64,000 bases of DNA from Amaricoccus solimangrovi (lineage in GTDB: Bacteria > Pseudomonadota > Alphaproteobacteria > Rhodobacterales > Rhodobacteraceae). Under the pieces are notes generated by a model. The model worked only from the letters and a program-made list of their open reading frames with translations, ran no database searches and was not told the DNA's origin. Numbering within the stretch: position 1 is the stretch's first letter; every line of letters starts with the position of its first letter. The translations under genes were made by a program, and so were the position numbers. Below, piece by piece: positions 25,241 to 34,498 of the stretch. The stretch lies in assembly GCF_006385685.1 (NCBI RefSeq), contig NZ_VFRP01000002.1:310001-374000 (forward strand), read 5' to 3'.

Positions 25241-26209
25241 TCAGCTTCCTCCCTCGGCGCGATAACGGACGCGGTGGCAGAGGGTTCCCGGATCCCCGAG
25301 GATCGCGCCGTAGCGCGCGGCGAGATCCGCGAAGTCCGTCTCCCCGCTGATGAGAGCGTCGAGCACCGGATCGGCGAGCAGGTCGAGCGCCTTCGCGAGC
25401 CGGCGCGCGTGGCTCCAGCGCGGGCGGCGGCTCGGCGCCACGGAGCCGACCTGGCTCGAGACGATCCGGACGCGGCCGGCGTGGAAGGCGCCGCCGAGGC
25501 CGATCTCGACCGCGCGGTCGCCGTACCAGCTCGCCTCGACCACCGTGCCCTCGACCCCGACCGCGCCGATCGCGGTGGCAAGGCCGGCCGCGCTGGCGCT
25601 GGCGTGAATGGCGAGGTCGCAGCCCCCGGGCGCGGCCTCGGGCGCGGCGAAGCGGCAGCCGAGCGCCGCGGCGAGCCCGGCCCGGGCCGGGTTCACGTCG
25701 ACGAGCGTCACCTCCGCCCCCGGCATCCGCGCGCAGAGCCAGGCGGCGAGCGCGCCCACGACGCCCGCGCCGATGACCGCGACCCGGTCCCCCGGCCCCG
25801 CGCCCGCGTCCCAGACCACGTTGAGCGCCGTCTCCATGTTCGCCGCGAGCACCGCGCGCGCCGGGGGAACCGCGTCGGGCACCGGCGCCGCCATCGCGGC
25901 GGGCAGCGCGAACTCGTCCTGATGCGGCGCGAGCGCGAAGATCACGCGGCCACGCAGCGCCGCCGGTCCCTCGGTCACCCGCGCGACCGTCGCGTAGCCG
26001 TATTTGACCGGGAACGGGAAATCGCCCTCCTGCAGCGGCGCGCGCATCCGCCCGCGCTCGCCCTCCGGAACCCCGCCCCGGAAGACCAGCGCCTCCGTCC
26101 CGCGGCTGACGCCGCCGAAGAGCGCCCGCGCGCGGATCTCGCCCGTCCCCGCCGCCGTCTCGCGCAGTTCCGCCACGCCCGGCGCGGTGATCCAGAGCGC
26201 GCGCGGCAT
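25241..26209 (-). CDS. Zinc-type medium-chain dehydrogenase-like protein
   Basis: A 322-residue MDR-superfamily protein. The GroES-like part contains GVSRGTEALVF where classic enzymes have the catalytic-zinc Cys, and no structural-zinc Cys cluster is visible, so zinc use is doubtful. The Rossmann part has VAVIGAGVVGALAAWLCA near residue 135 and VTLVDVNPARAGLAAALG. It is coupled to the exporter gene upstream (4-bp overlap) and abuts the PTPS-like gene. A redox step on a sugar or pterin side chain is plausible, but the substrate is not identifiable. Confidence 0.8.
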   Translation of the reverse strand: MPRALWITAPGVAELRETAAGTGEIRARALFGGVSRGTEALVFRGGVPEGERGRMRAPLQEGDFPFPVKYGYATVARVTEGPAALRGRVIFALAPHQDEFALPAAMAAPVPDAVPPARAVLAANMETALNVVWDAGAGPGDRVAVIGAGVVGALAAWLCARMPGAEVTLVDVNPARAGLAAALGCRFAAPEAAPGGCDLAIHASASAAGLATAIGAVGVEGTVVEASWYGDRAVEIGLGGAFHAGRVRIVSSQVGSVAPSRRPRWSHARRLAKALDLLADPVLDALISGETDFADLAARYGAILGDPGTLCHRVRYRAEGGS

Positions 26210-26970
26210 CAGCTCCGCGCCATCGACAGGAGCGCGTCCGCGACGAGCTTCAGCGAGATCGCGAAGAGCGTGACCTGCACCAGCCGGAAGAAGAGCCCGT
26301 CCGGAATGATCCGCGTCAGCTTCGCCCCGGCGAAGGTGCCGGCGATCCCGACCGGCAGGATGAGGAGCGCGAGCTTGCCGTCGACGGCGGAGAAGGAATC
26401 GAGTTCCCAGTAGGGAATGATCTTCGCCGCGTTGATCACCGCGAAGGTGATCGTGGCGGTGCCGGCGAAGACGAGCTTCTCGAGTTTCTGCGGCAGGACG
26501 TACATCTGGAAGGGCGGCGCGCCGGAATGCGAGACGAAGCTGGTGAACCCCGTCAGCGCGCCCCAGAACAGGCCCCCCGGCAGGTCCGCGGGCCGGGGCG
26601 CCACCGCCCCCTTCCGCCCGGCGAGCCAGACGCGGAGGCAGAAGCCGATGCCGGTGAGCCCGACCAGCATCCCGACGAAACTGTCCGAGACATGCGCGGC
26701 GATCGCCCAGCCGATTCCGACGCCGATCACGCCCGCCGGGATCAGGATCGCGAGGTTCCGCCCCGAGTAGATCCTGCGGTAGAGCCAGAGCCCGACGAGA
26801 TCGGTGGCGCAGAAGATCGGCAGCAGCAGCGCCGCGGCCAGGATCGGCGACATGACGAGCGCCATCAGCGGCACGGCGAGCGCGCCGACCGCCGGCAGCC
26901 CGCCCTTGGACATGCCGACGAGGAAGGCCGCGAGCATCGCGAGCAGGATGACGGAAATCGGCTCGGCCAT
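26209..26970 (-). CDS. TauE/SafE-family sulfite/anion exporter
   Basis: A 253-residue membrane protein with about eight hydrophobic segments in two homologous halves. GMSKGGLPAVGALAVPLMA near residue 20 and GALTGFTSFVSHSGAPPFQMYVLPQKL near residue 135 are the two family repeats. The ATG at 26970 has AAGGA 12 bases upstream. It is the first gene of a leftward unit of five overlapping genes. Known relatives move sulfite, sulfoacetate or other organic anions; export of a cluster product is possible but unproven. Confidence 0.86.
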   Translation of the reverse strand: MAEPISVILLAMLAAFLVGMSKGGLPAVGALAVPLMALVMSPILAAALLLPIFCATDLVGLWLYRRIYSGRNLAILIPAGVIGVGIGWAIAAHVSDSFVGMLVGLTGIGFCLRVWLAGRKGAVAPRPADLPGGLFWGALTGFTSFVSHSGAPPFQMYVLPQKLEKLVFAGTATITFAVINAAKIIPYWELDSFSAVDGKLALLILPVGIAGTFAGAKLTRIIPDGLFFRLVQVTLFAISLKLVADALLSMARS

Positions 26971-27436
26971 CGGCGGTATTCCTTCCGGCGCCGCGACCGG
27001 AGCCCCTCTCTCCGCCCGGATCGTCCCGGGCATGCTCACGGCGTTTCTAATGGTTCGCGCGCGCGGACAGAAGCGCCAAATCGCCTGCCACGAGCGGCGC
27101 GACTCAGGCGCGCCGGCGGAGCCAGCCGGACGGCCTCCGCTGCCTCCGAAACAGGCATCGGATGCCCCGCGGGACACCGGATCGAAGGCCTCCGCGCATC
27201 GGCGGATTCTTGCCTAAAAACATCAGTGTAGCAAAATATCCGAGGAGTTGCATTCCCGTCACACCCATTCAACAGTTTGGAACCAATAGAAAATCTGGCG
27301 GAACTGCGACGTTCGCGGCGACGGCTGACATGCCCCCGGGGGCGCGCTGGCGGGGCCGAATGCTCCCGCCGCGCCGGATGCGCGGGAAGCCCCGAAATTT
27401 TGGCTGTTGCGCGAAGCCCCGACCTCGCGGTTAATA

Positions 27437-27470
27437 GCCCCGTGATCGCTGCACCAAGAGATCACGGGGC
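27437..27470. repeat. Perfect inverted repeat in the gene-free spacer
   Basis: Eleven-base arms GCCCCGTGATC and GATCACGGGGC are separated by a 12-base loop. There is no following T-run, so it is not a classic terminator. It may be an RNA hairpin or a protein-binding palindrome. Confidence 0.55.
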
Positions 27471-27520
27471 CCTGGCGACCACCCCACCCCTCACACAATC
27501 GGTCGCCATGGTTGCCGCCA

Positions 27521-27550
27521 GGCGGGTGCTCGAGATTACGAGCACCCGCC
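27521..27550. repeat. Second perfect inverted repeat in the gene-free spacer
   Basis: Twelve-base arms GGCGGGTGCTCG and CGAGCACCCGCC flank the loop AGATTA. It lies 50 bp from the previous hairpin. The stem is very stable and is not followed by T residues on either strand. Confidence 0.55.
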
Positions 27551-27880
27551 ATCGGCAAGGCCCGCCGCGAGGCGGACCGCAGGCCATCTCCCGCCGGAGG
27601 GTCCGCGCGCATACCCTGAACTCAATCACAAGGATAACCGATTGCGCGCGTTTGTCCGCGTTCGATGCAAGGCGATTTATTTCAGAAAAAATGCGTAAAA
27701 ATCAACCGCAATCTCTACCCTCCCGTCTCCACCGGCGGGACATCGCCGTGTCGCGCGGTTGAGAAACAGGGCGCGGGACGTCTCCTAGTACCCTGTTAAC
27801 AAGCAAGAATTCGTTGTTTCCATCAGGCGGCCGCCGCGGTCCTCGCAATATTGCCGCCACACCGCGCCCTTGGACGAGAA

Positions 27881-27915
27881 AGGCCCGCCGGCTGATTCTC
27901 CACCGGCGGGCCTTC
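27881..27915 (-). terminator. Rho-independent terminator of the frcBCA operon
   Basis: A 12-bp perfect stem (AAGGCCCGCCGG with CCGGCGGGCCTT) lies 26 bp beyond the stop codon of the ATPase gene. On the minus strand it is followed by TCTCGTCC after the closing TT, giving a short U-rich tail. Confidence 0.75.
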
Positions 27916-27941
27916 GGGGCCGACTCAGGGCCGCCGGGCGA

Positions 27942-28721
27942 TCAGGCGGCGATCGCCTCGGGCGGCGGCGCCTTGGCGCCGGTCATGAAGGCGACCGCGT
28001 CCGACATCGTGCATTCCTTCGGATCGACGACGCAGAGCCGCCGGCCGAGGCGATGGACGTGGATGCGGTCCGCGACCTCGAAGACATGGGGCATGTTGTG
28101 GCTGATGAGCACGATCGACTGCCCCCGGCTCCGCACGTCCTGGATCAGTTCCAGCACCTTGCGGCTTTCCTTGACGCCGAGTGCCGCCGTCGGCTCGTCG
28201 AGGATGACGACCTTGGAGCCGAAGGCCGCCGCGCGCGCCACCGCCACGCCCTGGCGCTGGCCGCCCGAGAGCGTCTCCACCGCCTGGTGGATGTTCTGGA
28301 TCGTGAGCAGGCCGAGTTCCGAGAGCTTCTGCCGGGCGAAGGATTCCATCGCCGGCCGGTCGAGCATCCGGAACCACTTGCCCATGACCCCCTCGCGGCG
28401 CAGCTCGCGGCCCATGAACATGTTGTCCGCGATCGAGAGCGCGGGGGCGAGCGCGAGATTCTGGTAGACCGTCTCGATCCCCGCCTCCCGCGCCTGCATC
28501 GGCGAGGTGAACTGCACCTTCTCCCCGTCGAGATGGATCTCGCCCTCGTCGGGCACGACCGCGCCGGAGATCGCCTTGATCAGGCTCGACTTGCCGGCGC
28601 CGTTGTCGCCGATCACCGCGAGGATCTCACCCCGGCGGAGTTCGAAATCCGCGTTGTCGAGAGCGGTGACCCGCCCGTAGCGCTTCACGATTCCACGCGC
28701 CTGGAGGATTGCATCGGTCAT
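27942..28721 (-). CDS. frcA: Fructose-type ABC importer ATP-binding protein FrcA
   Basis: A 259-residue single-domain sugar ABC ATPase. Walker A is GDNGAGKSS near residues 38-46, the signature LSGGQRQGVAVARA near 150 and Walker B VVILDEPTAALG near 170. A single ATPase domain rather than the fused double domain of RbsA/XylG is the hallmark of FrcA. It follows the permease gene after 5 bp. It is the last gene of a leftward operon that ends at a strong terminator. Confidence 0.88.
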   Translation of the reverse strand: MTDAILQARGIVKRYGRVTALDNADFELRRGEILAVIGDNGAGKSSLIKAISGAVVPDEGEIHLDGEKVQFTSPMQAREAGIETVYQNLALAPALSIADNMFMGRELRREGVMGKWFRMLDRPAMESFARQKLSELGLLTIQNIHQAVETLSGGQRQGVAVARAAAFGSKVVILDEPTAALGVKESRKVLELIQDVRSRGQSIVLISHNMPHVFEVADRIHVHRLGRRLCVVDPKECTMSDAVAFMTGAKAPPPEAIAA

Positions 28722-28726
28722 CTGGA

Positions 28727-29803
28727 TTACCCCGCGACTTTCCGGATCCACTGGTCGACAGCGACCGCGAAGATGATGAGCAGGCCGATCAGCAGGTAGG
28801 TCCACTGCGGGTCGGTCCCGAGCAGGCGAAGGCCGAGCTGGAAGACGCCGACGATCAGCGCGCCGAACAGCATGCCGAGGATCGAGCCCCGTCCGCCGAA
28901 GAGCGAGATGCCGCCGATCACCACGGCCGTGATCGATTCGATGTTGGCGAACTGCCCCGCCGTCGGCGAGACCGAGCCGATGCGCCCGATCAGCACCCAG
29001 CCCGCCAGCGCGCAGATGAGGCCCGAGAGCGTGTAGACCTGGATCAGCGTCTTCTCGACCTTGACGCCCGCGAGCTCGGCCGCGTCCGGATCGTCGCCGA
29101 TCGCGTAGACATGCCGGCCCCAGGCGGTCTGCGTCAGCACATAGGCGAGGACGAGGACGAGCAGCACCATCGCGATGACGCCGAAGGTGAAGACCGCGCC
29201 GCCCATACGGACCTGACCGCCGAAGAGCTGGAGCATCGGCGCCTGGGCGGCGATGTCCTGGCTGCGGATCGTCTCGTTCTTCGAGTAGAGGAAGTTCGCC
29301 GCGAGCACGATCTGCCACATGCCGAGCGTGACGATGAAGGGCGGCAGCTTCATCCGCGCGACGAGGAAGCCGTTCACATAGCCGATCAGGCCGCCGACGG
29401 CGAAGCCGCAGAGAATGGAGATCGGCGCCGGCAGGCCGTAGCGGAAGGTGAACTGCCCCATGATCACCGAGGACATCACCATGATGGCCCCGACCGAGAG
29501 TTCGATGCCCGCGGTCAGCACCACGAGCGTCTGCGCCGCGCCGACGATGCCGGTGATCGCCACCTGCTGCAGGATCAGAGTGAGCGCGAAGGCGGAGAAG
29601 AACTTCGTTCCGAGCAGCAGCCCGAAGAGCAGGAGCGAGATCACGAGCACGATCAGCGGCACGAAGGCCGGATTGCCGTGCAGTACGTGCTGCGCCCGTT
29701 CCAGCGGGCTCTTGCGATGGCGTTCGAAGGAGGCGACCTCGGTCGCGCTGTCCTTCAGGACCCGTTCGAATTCCTGTGTTGGCTGGGACTTCGCATCGGC
29801 CAT
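28727..29803 (-). CDS. frcC: Fructose-type ABC importer permease FrcC
   Basis: A 358-residue permease of the ribose/xylose type with a 50-residue cytoplasmic N-terminus (rich in Glu and Arg) and about nine to ten membrane helices. IELSVGAIMVMSSVIMG near residue 110 and the late GRGSILGMLFGALIVGVF segment are family signatures. It lies between the binding protein and ATPase genes. A stem-loop precedes it in the intercistronic gap. Confidence 0.88.
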   Translation of the reverse strand: MADAKSQPTQEFERVLKDSATEVASFERHRKSPLERAQHVLHGNPAFVPLIVLVISLLLFGLLLGTKFFSAFALTLILQQVAITGIVGAAQTLVVLTAGIELSVGAIMVMSSVIMGQFTFRYGLPAPISILCGFAVGGLIGYVNGFLVARMKLPPFIVTLGMWQIVLAANFLYSKNETIRSQDIAAQAPMLQLFGGQVRMGGAVFTFGVIAMVLLVLVLAYVLTQTAWGRHVYAIGDDPDAAELAGVKVEKTLIQVYTLSGLICALAGWVLIGRIGSVSPTAGQFANIESITAVVIGGISLFGGRGSILGMLFGALIVGVFQLGLRLLGTDPQWTYLLIGLLIIFAVAVDQWIRKVAG

Positions 29804-29895
29804 TGGTTTCCCCCCATGGAACCTGGCGGCGGGCGGAGCCCGCGGATTTGCGTTGATCTGTCCGTTGGTCGTCTTCTTCTTGCTTGTCGGGGGAA

Positions 29896-29914
29896 CGGCC
29901 GGCGGCGCCGGCCG
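29896..29914 (-). promoter_or_regulatory. Intercistronic stem-loop between frcB and frcC
   Basis: An 8-bp stem with a 3-base loop (CGGCCGGC and GCCGGCCG arms) lies 20 bp after the frcB stop. Such hairpins commonly protect the upstream binding-protein mRNA or partly terminate, giving more binding protein than permease. Confidence 0.5.
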
Positions 29915-29934
29915 ATCCCGTCAGTCGCCGGCGA

Positions 29935-30960
29935 TCAGCCCCAGCACTTCTCCAGCCCTTCCTGCGAGGTGATCGAGTCGACCCCCTCGACCGGCTTGTC
30001 GGTGATGAGCGTCACGCCCGTGTCGGTGAATTCCTTGCCCGGCGTCTTTTCGGGAAGCTTGCCGGTATCGGCGTATTCCTTGATCGCCTCGATGCCCTTG
30101 GAGGCCATGATCAGCGGGTATTGCTGCGAGGTCGCGCCGATGACGCCCTCGGCCACGTTCTTGACGCCGGGGCAGCCGCCGTCGACGGAGACGATGGTGA
30201 CATCGCCCTCGCGGCCGACCGACTTCAGTGCCTCGTAGGCGCCGGCCGCGGCCGGCTCGTTGATCGTGTAGACGAGGTTGACCATCGGATCCTGCTGGAG
30301 AAGGTTCTCCATCGCGGTCCGGCCCCCCTCCTCGTTGCCGTTGGTCACGTCGTGGCCGACGATCCGGGAATCGTCCTCGTCGCCGATCACCGCCACGTTC
30401 TTCGTGTCGATGCCGAAGCCGGTCATGAAGCCCTGGTCACGCAGCACGTCGACCGTGGGCTGCGCGGGCAGCAGGTCGAGGAAGGCGATCCGCGCGTCGG
30501 CCGCGCCGTCGCCGAGCGTCGCCTTCGCCCATTCGCCGATCAGCCGCCCCGCCTCGAAATTGTCGGTGGCGAAGGTGGCGTCCGCCGCGTCCGCCGGGTC
30601 GAGCGGCGTGTCGAGCGCGATCACGAGGATGCCGGCGTCGCGCGCCTTCTTGACCGACTCGACGATGCCCTTGGAATCCGTCGGCACGAGCAGGATGCCC
30701 TTGGCGCCGTCGGCGACGCAGGTCTCGATCGCCTGCACCTGGCTTTCGTTGTCGCCCTCGATCTTGCCGGCGTATGTCTTGAGCCCGACACCGAGTTCCT
30801 CGGCCTTGGCGAGCGCGCCTTCCTTCATCTTCACGAAGAACGGGTTGGTGTCCGTCTTGGTGATGAGGCAGGCGTTCACGTCGGCGGCCTGCGCCCCGGC
30901 TGTCATCGCGCCGAAGGCGGCGGCGGCCATCAGCGCCCCCCTGAGGGTTCCGAAAGTCAT
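29935..30960 (-). CDS. frcB: Fructose-type ABC importer substrate-binding protein FrcB
   Basis: A 341-residue periplasmic binding protein. Residues 1-25 form a Sec signal ([14 protein letters not shown]). The mature N-terminus [24 protein letters not shown] closely follows Sinorhizobium FrcB, the known fructose/ribose/mannose-binding protein. [24 protein letters not shown] and [10 protein letters not shown]-type hinge segments fit the ribose-binding fold. It is the first gene of frcBCA and faces the divergent ROK regulator across 167 bp that hold a perfect operator-like palindrome. The sugar is assigned by family resemblance. Confidence 0.88.
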   Translation of the reverse strand: MTFGTLRGALMAAAAFGAMTAGAQAADVNACLITKTDTNPFFVKMKEGALAKAEELGVGLKTYAGKIEGDNESQVQAIETCVADGAKGILLVPTDSKGIVESVKKARDAGILVIALDTPLDPADAADATFATDNFEAGRLIGEWAKATLGDGAADARIAFLDLLPAQPTVDVLRDQGFMTGFGIDTKNVAVIGDEDDSRIVGHDVTNGNEEGGRTAMENLLQQDPMVNLVYTINEPAAAGAYEALKSVGREGDVTIVSVDGGCPGVKNVAEGVIGATSQQYPLIMASKGIEAIKEYADTGKLPEKTPGKEFTDTGVTLITDKPVEGVDSITSQEGLEKCWG

Positions 30961-31043
30961 GCTGAGTTCTCCTCCCTTGGCAGCCGGGTCCATCCCGCCC
31001 GGCTTGTGGATAAGGAAACCCGATTCCGGCCGTTCTGTCAATA

Positions 31044-31064
31044 AATAAATCACTCTGATTTATT
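31044..31064. promoter_or_regulatory. Operator-like palindrome in the frcB/ROK divergent promoter
   Basis: Perfect 9-base arms AATAAATCA and TGATTTATT flank CTC. The AT-rich site stands out in this GC-rich DNA. It is 84 bp before frcB and 64 bp before the ROK gene. It is the best candidate binding site for the ROK regulator. Confidence 0.7.
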
Positions 31065-31127
31065 ATTAGAGCGTAGACTGCCCCGGGCGAGACCGGTCGG
31101 AGTACCGGCGGCCAGGGGGAATCCGCG

Positions 31128-32357
31128 ATGAACCAGAGCATGCGCGACGAGACGCTGTCGCCCGCGCGGCGAGGCACGAACCAGGCCGGGATGCGCGCCT
31201 TCAACGAGCGGCTGGTGCTGACGCTGGTGCGCGCGCACGGGCCGCTGGCCAAGACCGACATCGCCCGCATGACCGGACTCTCGGCCCAGACCGTCTCGGT
31301 CATCATGCGCGCGCTCGAGGCCGAGCATCTGCTCCGCCGGGGGGAGCCGCAGCGCGGCCGGGTGGGCCAGCCCTCGGTGCCGTTGTCGCTGGAACCGGAC
31401 GGGGCCTATTTCATCGGCGTCAAGATCGGCCGCCGCGGCCTCGACCTGGTGCTGGTCGATTTCGCCGGCAACCTCCGGCTCGAGGAAAGCGAGGCCTATC
31501 CCTACCCCACGCCGAGCCGGGCGATCGCGACGATCCGCGCCGGCGTCCGGTCCTGCGAGCGGCTGCTCGGCCGGCGATCCGACCGGATCGCGGGCATCGG
31601 GCTCGCGATGCCCTTCCTGCTGTGGCAATGGGCCGAGGCCGTGGGCGCGCCGCCGGAGGAGCTCGACCTCTGGCGCCAGGTGGACCTGCGCGCGGAGCTT
31701 GCGAACCTGCTGCCCTATCCGGTCTACCTGCAGAACGACGCGACCGCGGCCTGTGGGGCGGAACTGGTTTTCGGCCAGCACGCGGGGCTGCGCGATTTCA
31801 TCTACTTCTACGTCGGCGCCTTCATAGGCGGCGGGCTGGTGCTCGATGGCGGGCTCTATACCGGGCGCTCGGGCAACGCGGCCGCGATCGGATCGATGCC
31901 GGTGCCCCGGCCCGGCGGCGGCACCGAGCAGCTGATCCATCAGGCCTCGCTCGTCGTGCTGGAACGGCGGCTGCGCGCGGCGGGGATCGAGCCGGAGCCG
32001 CTCTACGATCCGGCCGCCGACTGGTCGGGCTTCGGCGCCCATCTCGATGCCTGGCTCGATCAGGCGGCGCGCGGCATCGCCGCCGCGGTCGCCGCGGTCG
32101 GCGCGGTCATCGACATCGAGGCGGCGGTGATCGACGGCGCGATACCGCCCTCGATCCAGACGCGGCTGGTCGAGGGCGTGCGCGCGCGGCTCGGCGAGAC
32201 CGACCTCTCCGGCATCCAGCCGCCCCGGATCGAGCCCGGCGGCATCGGCCCCGCCGCCCGCGCGCTCGGGGGGGCGAGCCTGCCGCTCTTCGACCGCTAT
32301 CTGGTCGAGCAGCACCGGCTCGCCTCGATCCGGGCCGACCCCTCGATCGTCAGATGA
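31128..32357 (+). CDS. ROK-family transcriptional regulator of the frc operon
   Basis: A 409-residue repressor-type ROK protein. Residues 20-80 form the winged helix ([38 protein letters not shown], then [16 protein letters not shown]). The sugar-binding part has [19 protein letters not shown] and [30 protein letters not shown]. The CxCGxxGCxE zinc motif of classic ROK proteins is absent; [12 protein letters not shown] is in its place. Divergence from frcB makes it the likely fructose-responsive regulator. Its stop overlaps the convergent radC by 8 bp. Confidence 0.86.
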   Translation: MNQSMRDETLSPARRGTNQAGMRAFNERLVLTLVRAHGPLAKTDIARMTGLSAQTVSVIMRALEAEHLLRRGEPQRGRVGQPSVPLSLEPDGAYFIGVKIGRRGLDLVLVDFAGNLRLEESEAYPYPTPSRAIATIRAGVRSCERLLGRRSDRIAGIGLAMPFLLWQWAEAVGAPPEELDLWRQVDLRAELANLLPYPVYLQNDATAACGAELVFGQHAGLRDFIYFYVGAFIGGGLVLDGGLYTGRSGNAAAIGSMPVPRPGGGTEQLIHQASLVVLERRLRAAGIEPEPLYDPAADWSGFGAHLDAWLDQAARGIAAAVAAVGAVIDIEAAVIDGAIPPSIQTRLVEGVRARLGETDLSGIQPPRIEPGGIGPAARALGGASLPLFDRYLVEQHRLASIRADPSIVR

Positions 32358-33186
32358 GGCCGAGGCTCCGGAACGAGGCATCCTCCTCGCGGCCGATGAT
32401 CACGTGGTCGAAGACCTGAACCCCGATCGCGCCGCAGGCGCTCTCGATCTGGCCGGTCATGTCGATATCCGCCCGGCTCGGCGTCGGGTCGCCCGAGGGA
32501 TGGTTGTGCACGAGGATGATCGCCGTCGCGCCGAGTTCCAGCGCCCGCTTCGCCACCTCGCGCGGATAGACGGGCACGTGATTGACCGTGCCCTTCGCCT
32601 GCTCCTCGTCGGCGATCAGCGTGTTCTTCGTGTCGAGGAACAGGATCCGGAACTGCTCGGTCTCGCGATAGGCCATCACCGTCTTGCAATAGCTCATCAG
32701 CGCCTCCCATGAGCCGATCACCTCGCGCCGCATCACCCGCGCCCGCGCCATCCGGTGCGAGATCGCCTCGAAGAGGCGGAGCTGGTACCAGACCTTCGGC
32801 GTGACCCCGGCGACCGCCATCAGCCGCGTCTCGCTCGCCGCGATCACGCCGTTCAGGTCGCCGAAGGTCGAGAGCAGCGTCTTGGCGAGGGGCTTCACGT
32901 CGATCCGGCCGATCGCATTGAAGAGGATCATCTCCAGGAGTTCGTATTCCGGCATCGCCGCGTGCCCGCCGGCGAGGAAGCGCTGGCGCAGCCGCTCGCG
33001 ATGTCCCCAGTAATGCGGCCGCGCGTCGGGCTCGGGCCGCGCCCCGAAGGCGCCGGAAACAGCCGACGGCCGTTCGGGACCCGGGTCGCGGGCATAGGCC
33101 TCCGCCGGGGGCAGCCGCCGGTCGAAATCGGCGAGGCTCCGGAGCGCCTCCTCCGAGAAGCCGAAGTTCTCCCGTTCCCGGCTCAT
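32350..33186 (-). CDS. radC: RadC-family JAB1/MPN domain protein
   Basis: A 278-residue RadC protein. The N-terminal helix-hairpin-helix region is at about residues 60-140 ([25 protein letters not shown]). The JAMM metal motif is [15 protein letters not shown] near residues 224-238, with the Glu in the preceding EEQAKGTVN stretch. The domain suggests a metalloprotease-like or nucleic-acid-associated role; the function of RadC is unsettled. The first 50 residues are low-complexity. It lies upstream of dGTPase on the same strand order and ends within the ROK gene tail. Confidence 0.9.
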   Translation of the reverse strand: MSRERENFGFSEEALRSLADFDRRLPPAEAYARDPGPERPSAVSGAFGARPEPDARPHYWGHRERLRQRFLAGGHAAMPEYELLEMILFNAIGRIDVKPLAKTLLSTFGDLNGVIAASETRLMAVAGVTPKVWYQLRLFEAISHRMARARVMRREVIGSWEALMSYCKTVMAYRETEQFRILFLDTKNTLIADEEQAKGTVNHVPVYPREVAKRALELGATAIILVHNHPSGDPTPSRADIDMTGQIESACGAIGVQVFDHVIIGREEDASFRSLGLI

Positions 33187-33269
33187 CCCGTTTCTCCCTC
33201 CCGCGTTCGGCGGGGCGAGGATCGGGCGGGATGGTTAAGAAAGTCCCGACAGGCCCCGGCGGTGGCCCC

Positions 33270-34415
33270 TCAGCCCTTCACCATCGGATCGGTGAGCTTG
33301 CGGTGTTCCTGGAGCGCGAAACGGTCGGTCATCCCGGCGATGTAGTCGGCGACCACGCGGGCGCGCTCGGTCGGGTCGAACAGGGCGCAGGCGTTCCAGC
33401 CCGACGGCATCAGTTCCGGCCCCGAGGTGAAGAGCTCGAAAAGCTCGCGTACCACGAGCTTCGCCTTGCGCCGCATCCGCTGGACCGTCCAGTGCCGGTA
33501 CATCCGGTGATAGAGGAAGGTCCGGATCTCCTTGAGCTTCTCGAAGACGGGCCCCGAGAAGCGGATCACCGGGCGGCCGAGCAGGCGGACCGCCTCCGCG
33601 CTCGCGGGCGCGGCCTCCGCGATCAGGCGCCTGCTCTCCGCCAGCACGTCCTCGACCAGCAGGCCGAAGAAGCGCCGAAGCGACTCGTGCTCCCGCCGCC
33701 CGGGCTCGAGCCCCGGCCAGCGCCGGTCCACCGCCTCGACGCAGGGGCCGATCAGCGGCAGCGCCCTGAGATCGTCGAGCGTGAAGAGCCCCGCCCGGAG
33801 CCCGTCGGCGAGATCGTGGTTGTTGTAGGCGATGTCGTCGGCGATCGCCGCCACCTGCGCCTCGGCGCTCGCATGGGTGTGGAGCTCCAGATCCTGCGAG
33901 GCCGCGTATTCCGCGAGCGCGAAGGGCAGCTCGCCCGTCACCGGCCCGTTGTGCTTGGCGATCCCCTCCAGCGTCTCCCAGGTGAGGTTCAGCCCGTCAT
34001 ATTCCGCGTAATGCGCCTCGAGCCGCGTCACGATCTTCAGCGCCTGGGCGTTGTGGTCGAAACCGCCGAAAGGCTCCATCAGGTCCTGGAGCTCGTATTC
34101 GCCGGTATGGCCGAAGGGCGGATGCCCGAGGTCGTGGGCGAGCGCCACCGCCTCCGCCAGCTCCTCGTTGAGCCCGAGGGTCCGCGCGACCGTCCGCGCC
34201 ACCTGCGCCACCTCGATCGAATGGGTGAGGCGCGTGCGGTAGTAGTCGCCCTCGTGCTCGACGAAAACCTGGGTCTTGTGCTTCAGCCGCCGGAAGGCGG
34301 AGGAGTGGATGATCCTGTCCCGGTCGCGCTGGAAGGCGGAGCGATGCGCCGAGCCTTCCTCGGGATGGAGCCGTCCGCGGCTCGTCTCGGGGCGGGTGGC
34401 ATACGCGGCGGTCAT
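33270..34415 (-). CDS. Deoxyguanosinetriphosphate triphosphohydrolase-like protein
   Basis: A 381-residue HD-domain dNTPase (type 2 dGTPase-like length). The metal-binding H...HD...D set is visible: RLTHSIEVAQ (about residues 63-72), AHDLGHPPFGHTGE (about 92-105) and a later D in AIADDIAYNNHD. SAFRRLKHKTQVF precedes it as usual. It hydrolyses dNTPs to nucleosides and triphosphate and so affects dNTP pools. It is divergent from the ErpA-type gene with 83 bp between them. Confidence 0.9.
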   Translation of the reverse strand: MTAAYATRPETSRGRLHPEEGSAHRSAFQRDRDRIIHSSAFRRLKHKTQVFVEHEGDYYRTRLTHSIEVAQVARTVARTLGLNEELAEAVALAHDLGHPPFGHTGEYELQDLMEPFGGFDHNAQALKIVTRLEAHYAEYDGLNLTWETLEGIAKHNGPVTGELPFALAEYAASQDLELHTHASAEAQVAAIADDIAYNNHDLADGLRAGLFTLDDLRALPLIGPCVEAVDRRWPGLEPGRREHESLRRFFGLLVEDVLAESRRLIAEAAPASAEAVRLLGRPVIRFSGPVFEKLKEIRTFLYHRMYRHWTVQRMRRKAKLVVRELFELFTSGPELMPSGWNACALFDPTERARVVADYIAGMTDRFALQEHRKLTDPMVKG

Positions 34416-34498
34416 CTTCGTCAGTGCTCCGGGCCTTGTCGGGCGGCGGTCTCGCGCCTACCTACCCACCGTTAACGCATCGAGGATCGGGTCGAAAG

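Larger units (their letters stand above)
26971..27880. other. Gene-free spacer of about 0.9 kb
   Basis: Open frames here are short, have poor codon usage and no recognisable products, so I call no gene. The stretch contains AT-rich patches at about 27210-27310 and 27640-27740, unusual for this genome, and two strong hairpins listed separately. It separates the exporter promoter from the terminator of the fructose ABC operon. An unannotated small RNA is possible. Confidence 0.5.

Noticed and set aside
27277-27762. A 161-codon open frame on the plus strand in the gene-free spacer
   Set aside because: No ribosome-binding site, poor codon bias, and it runs through both strong hairpins. No recognisable product.
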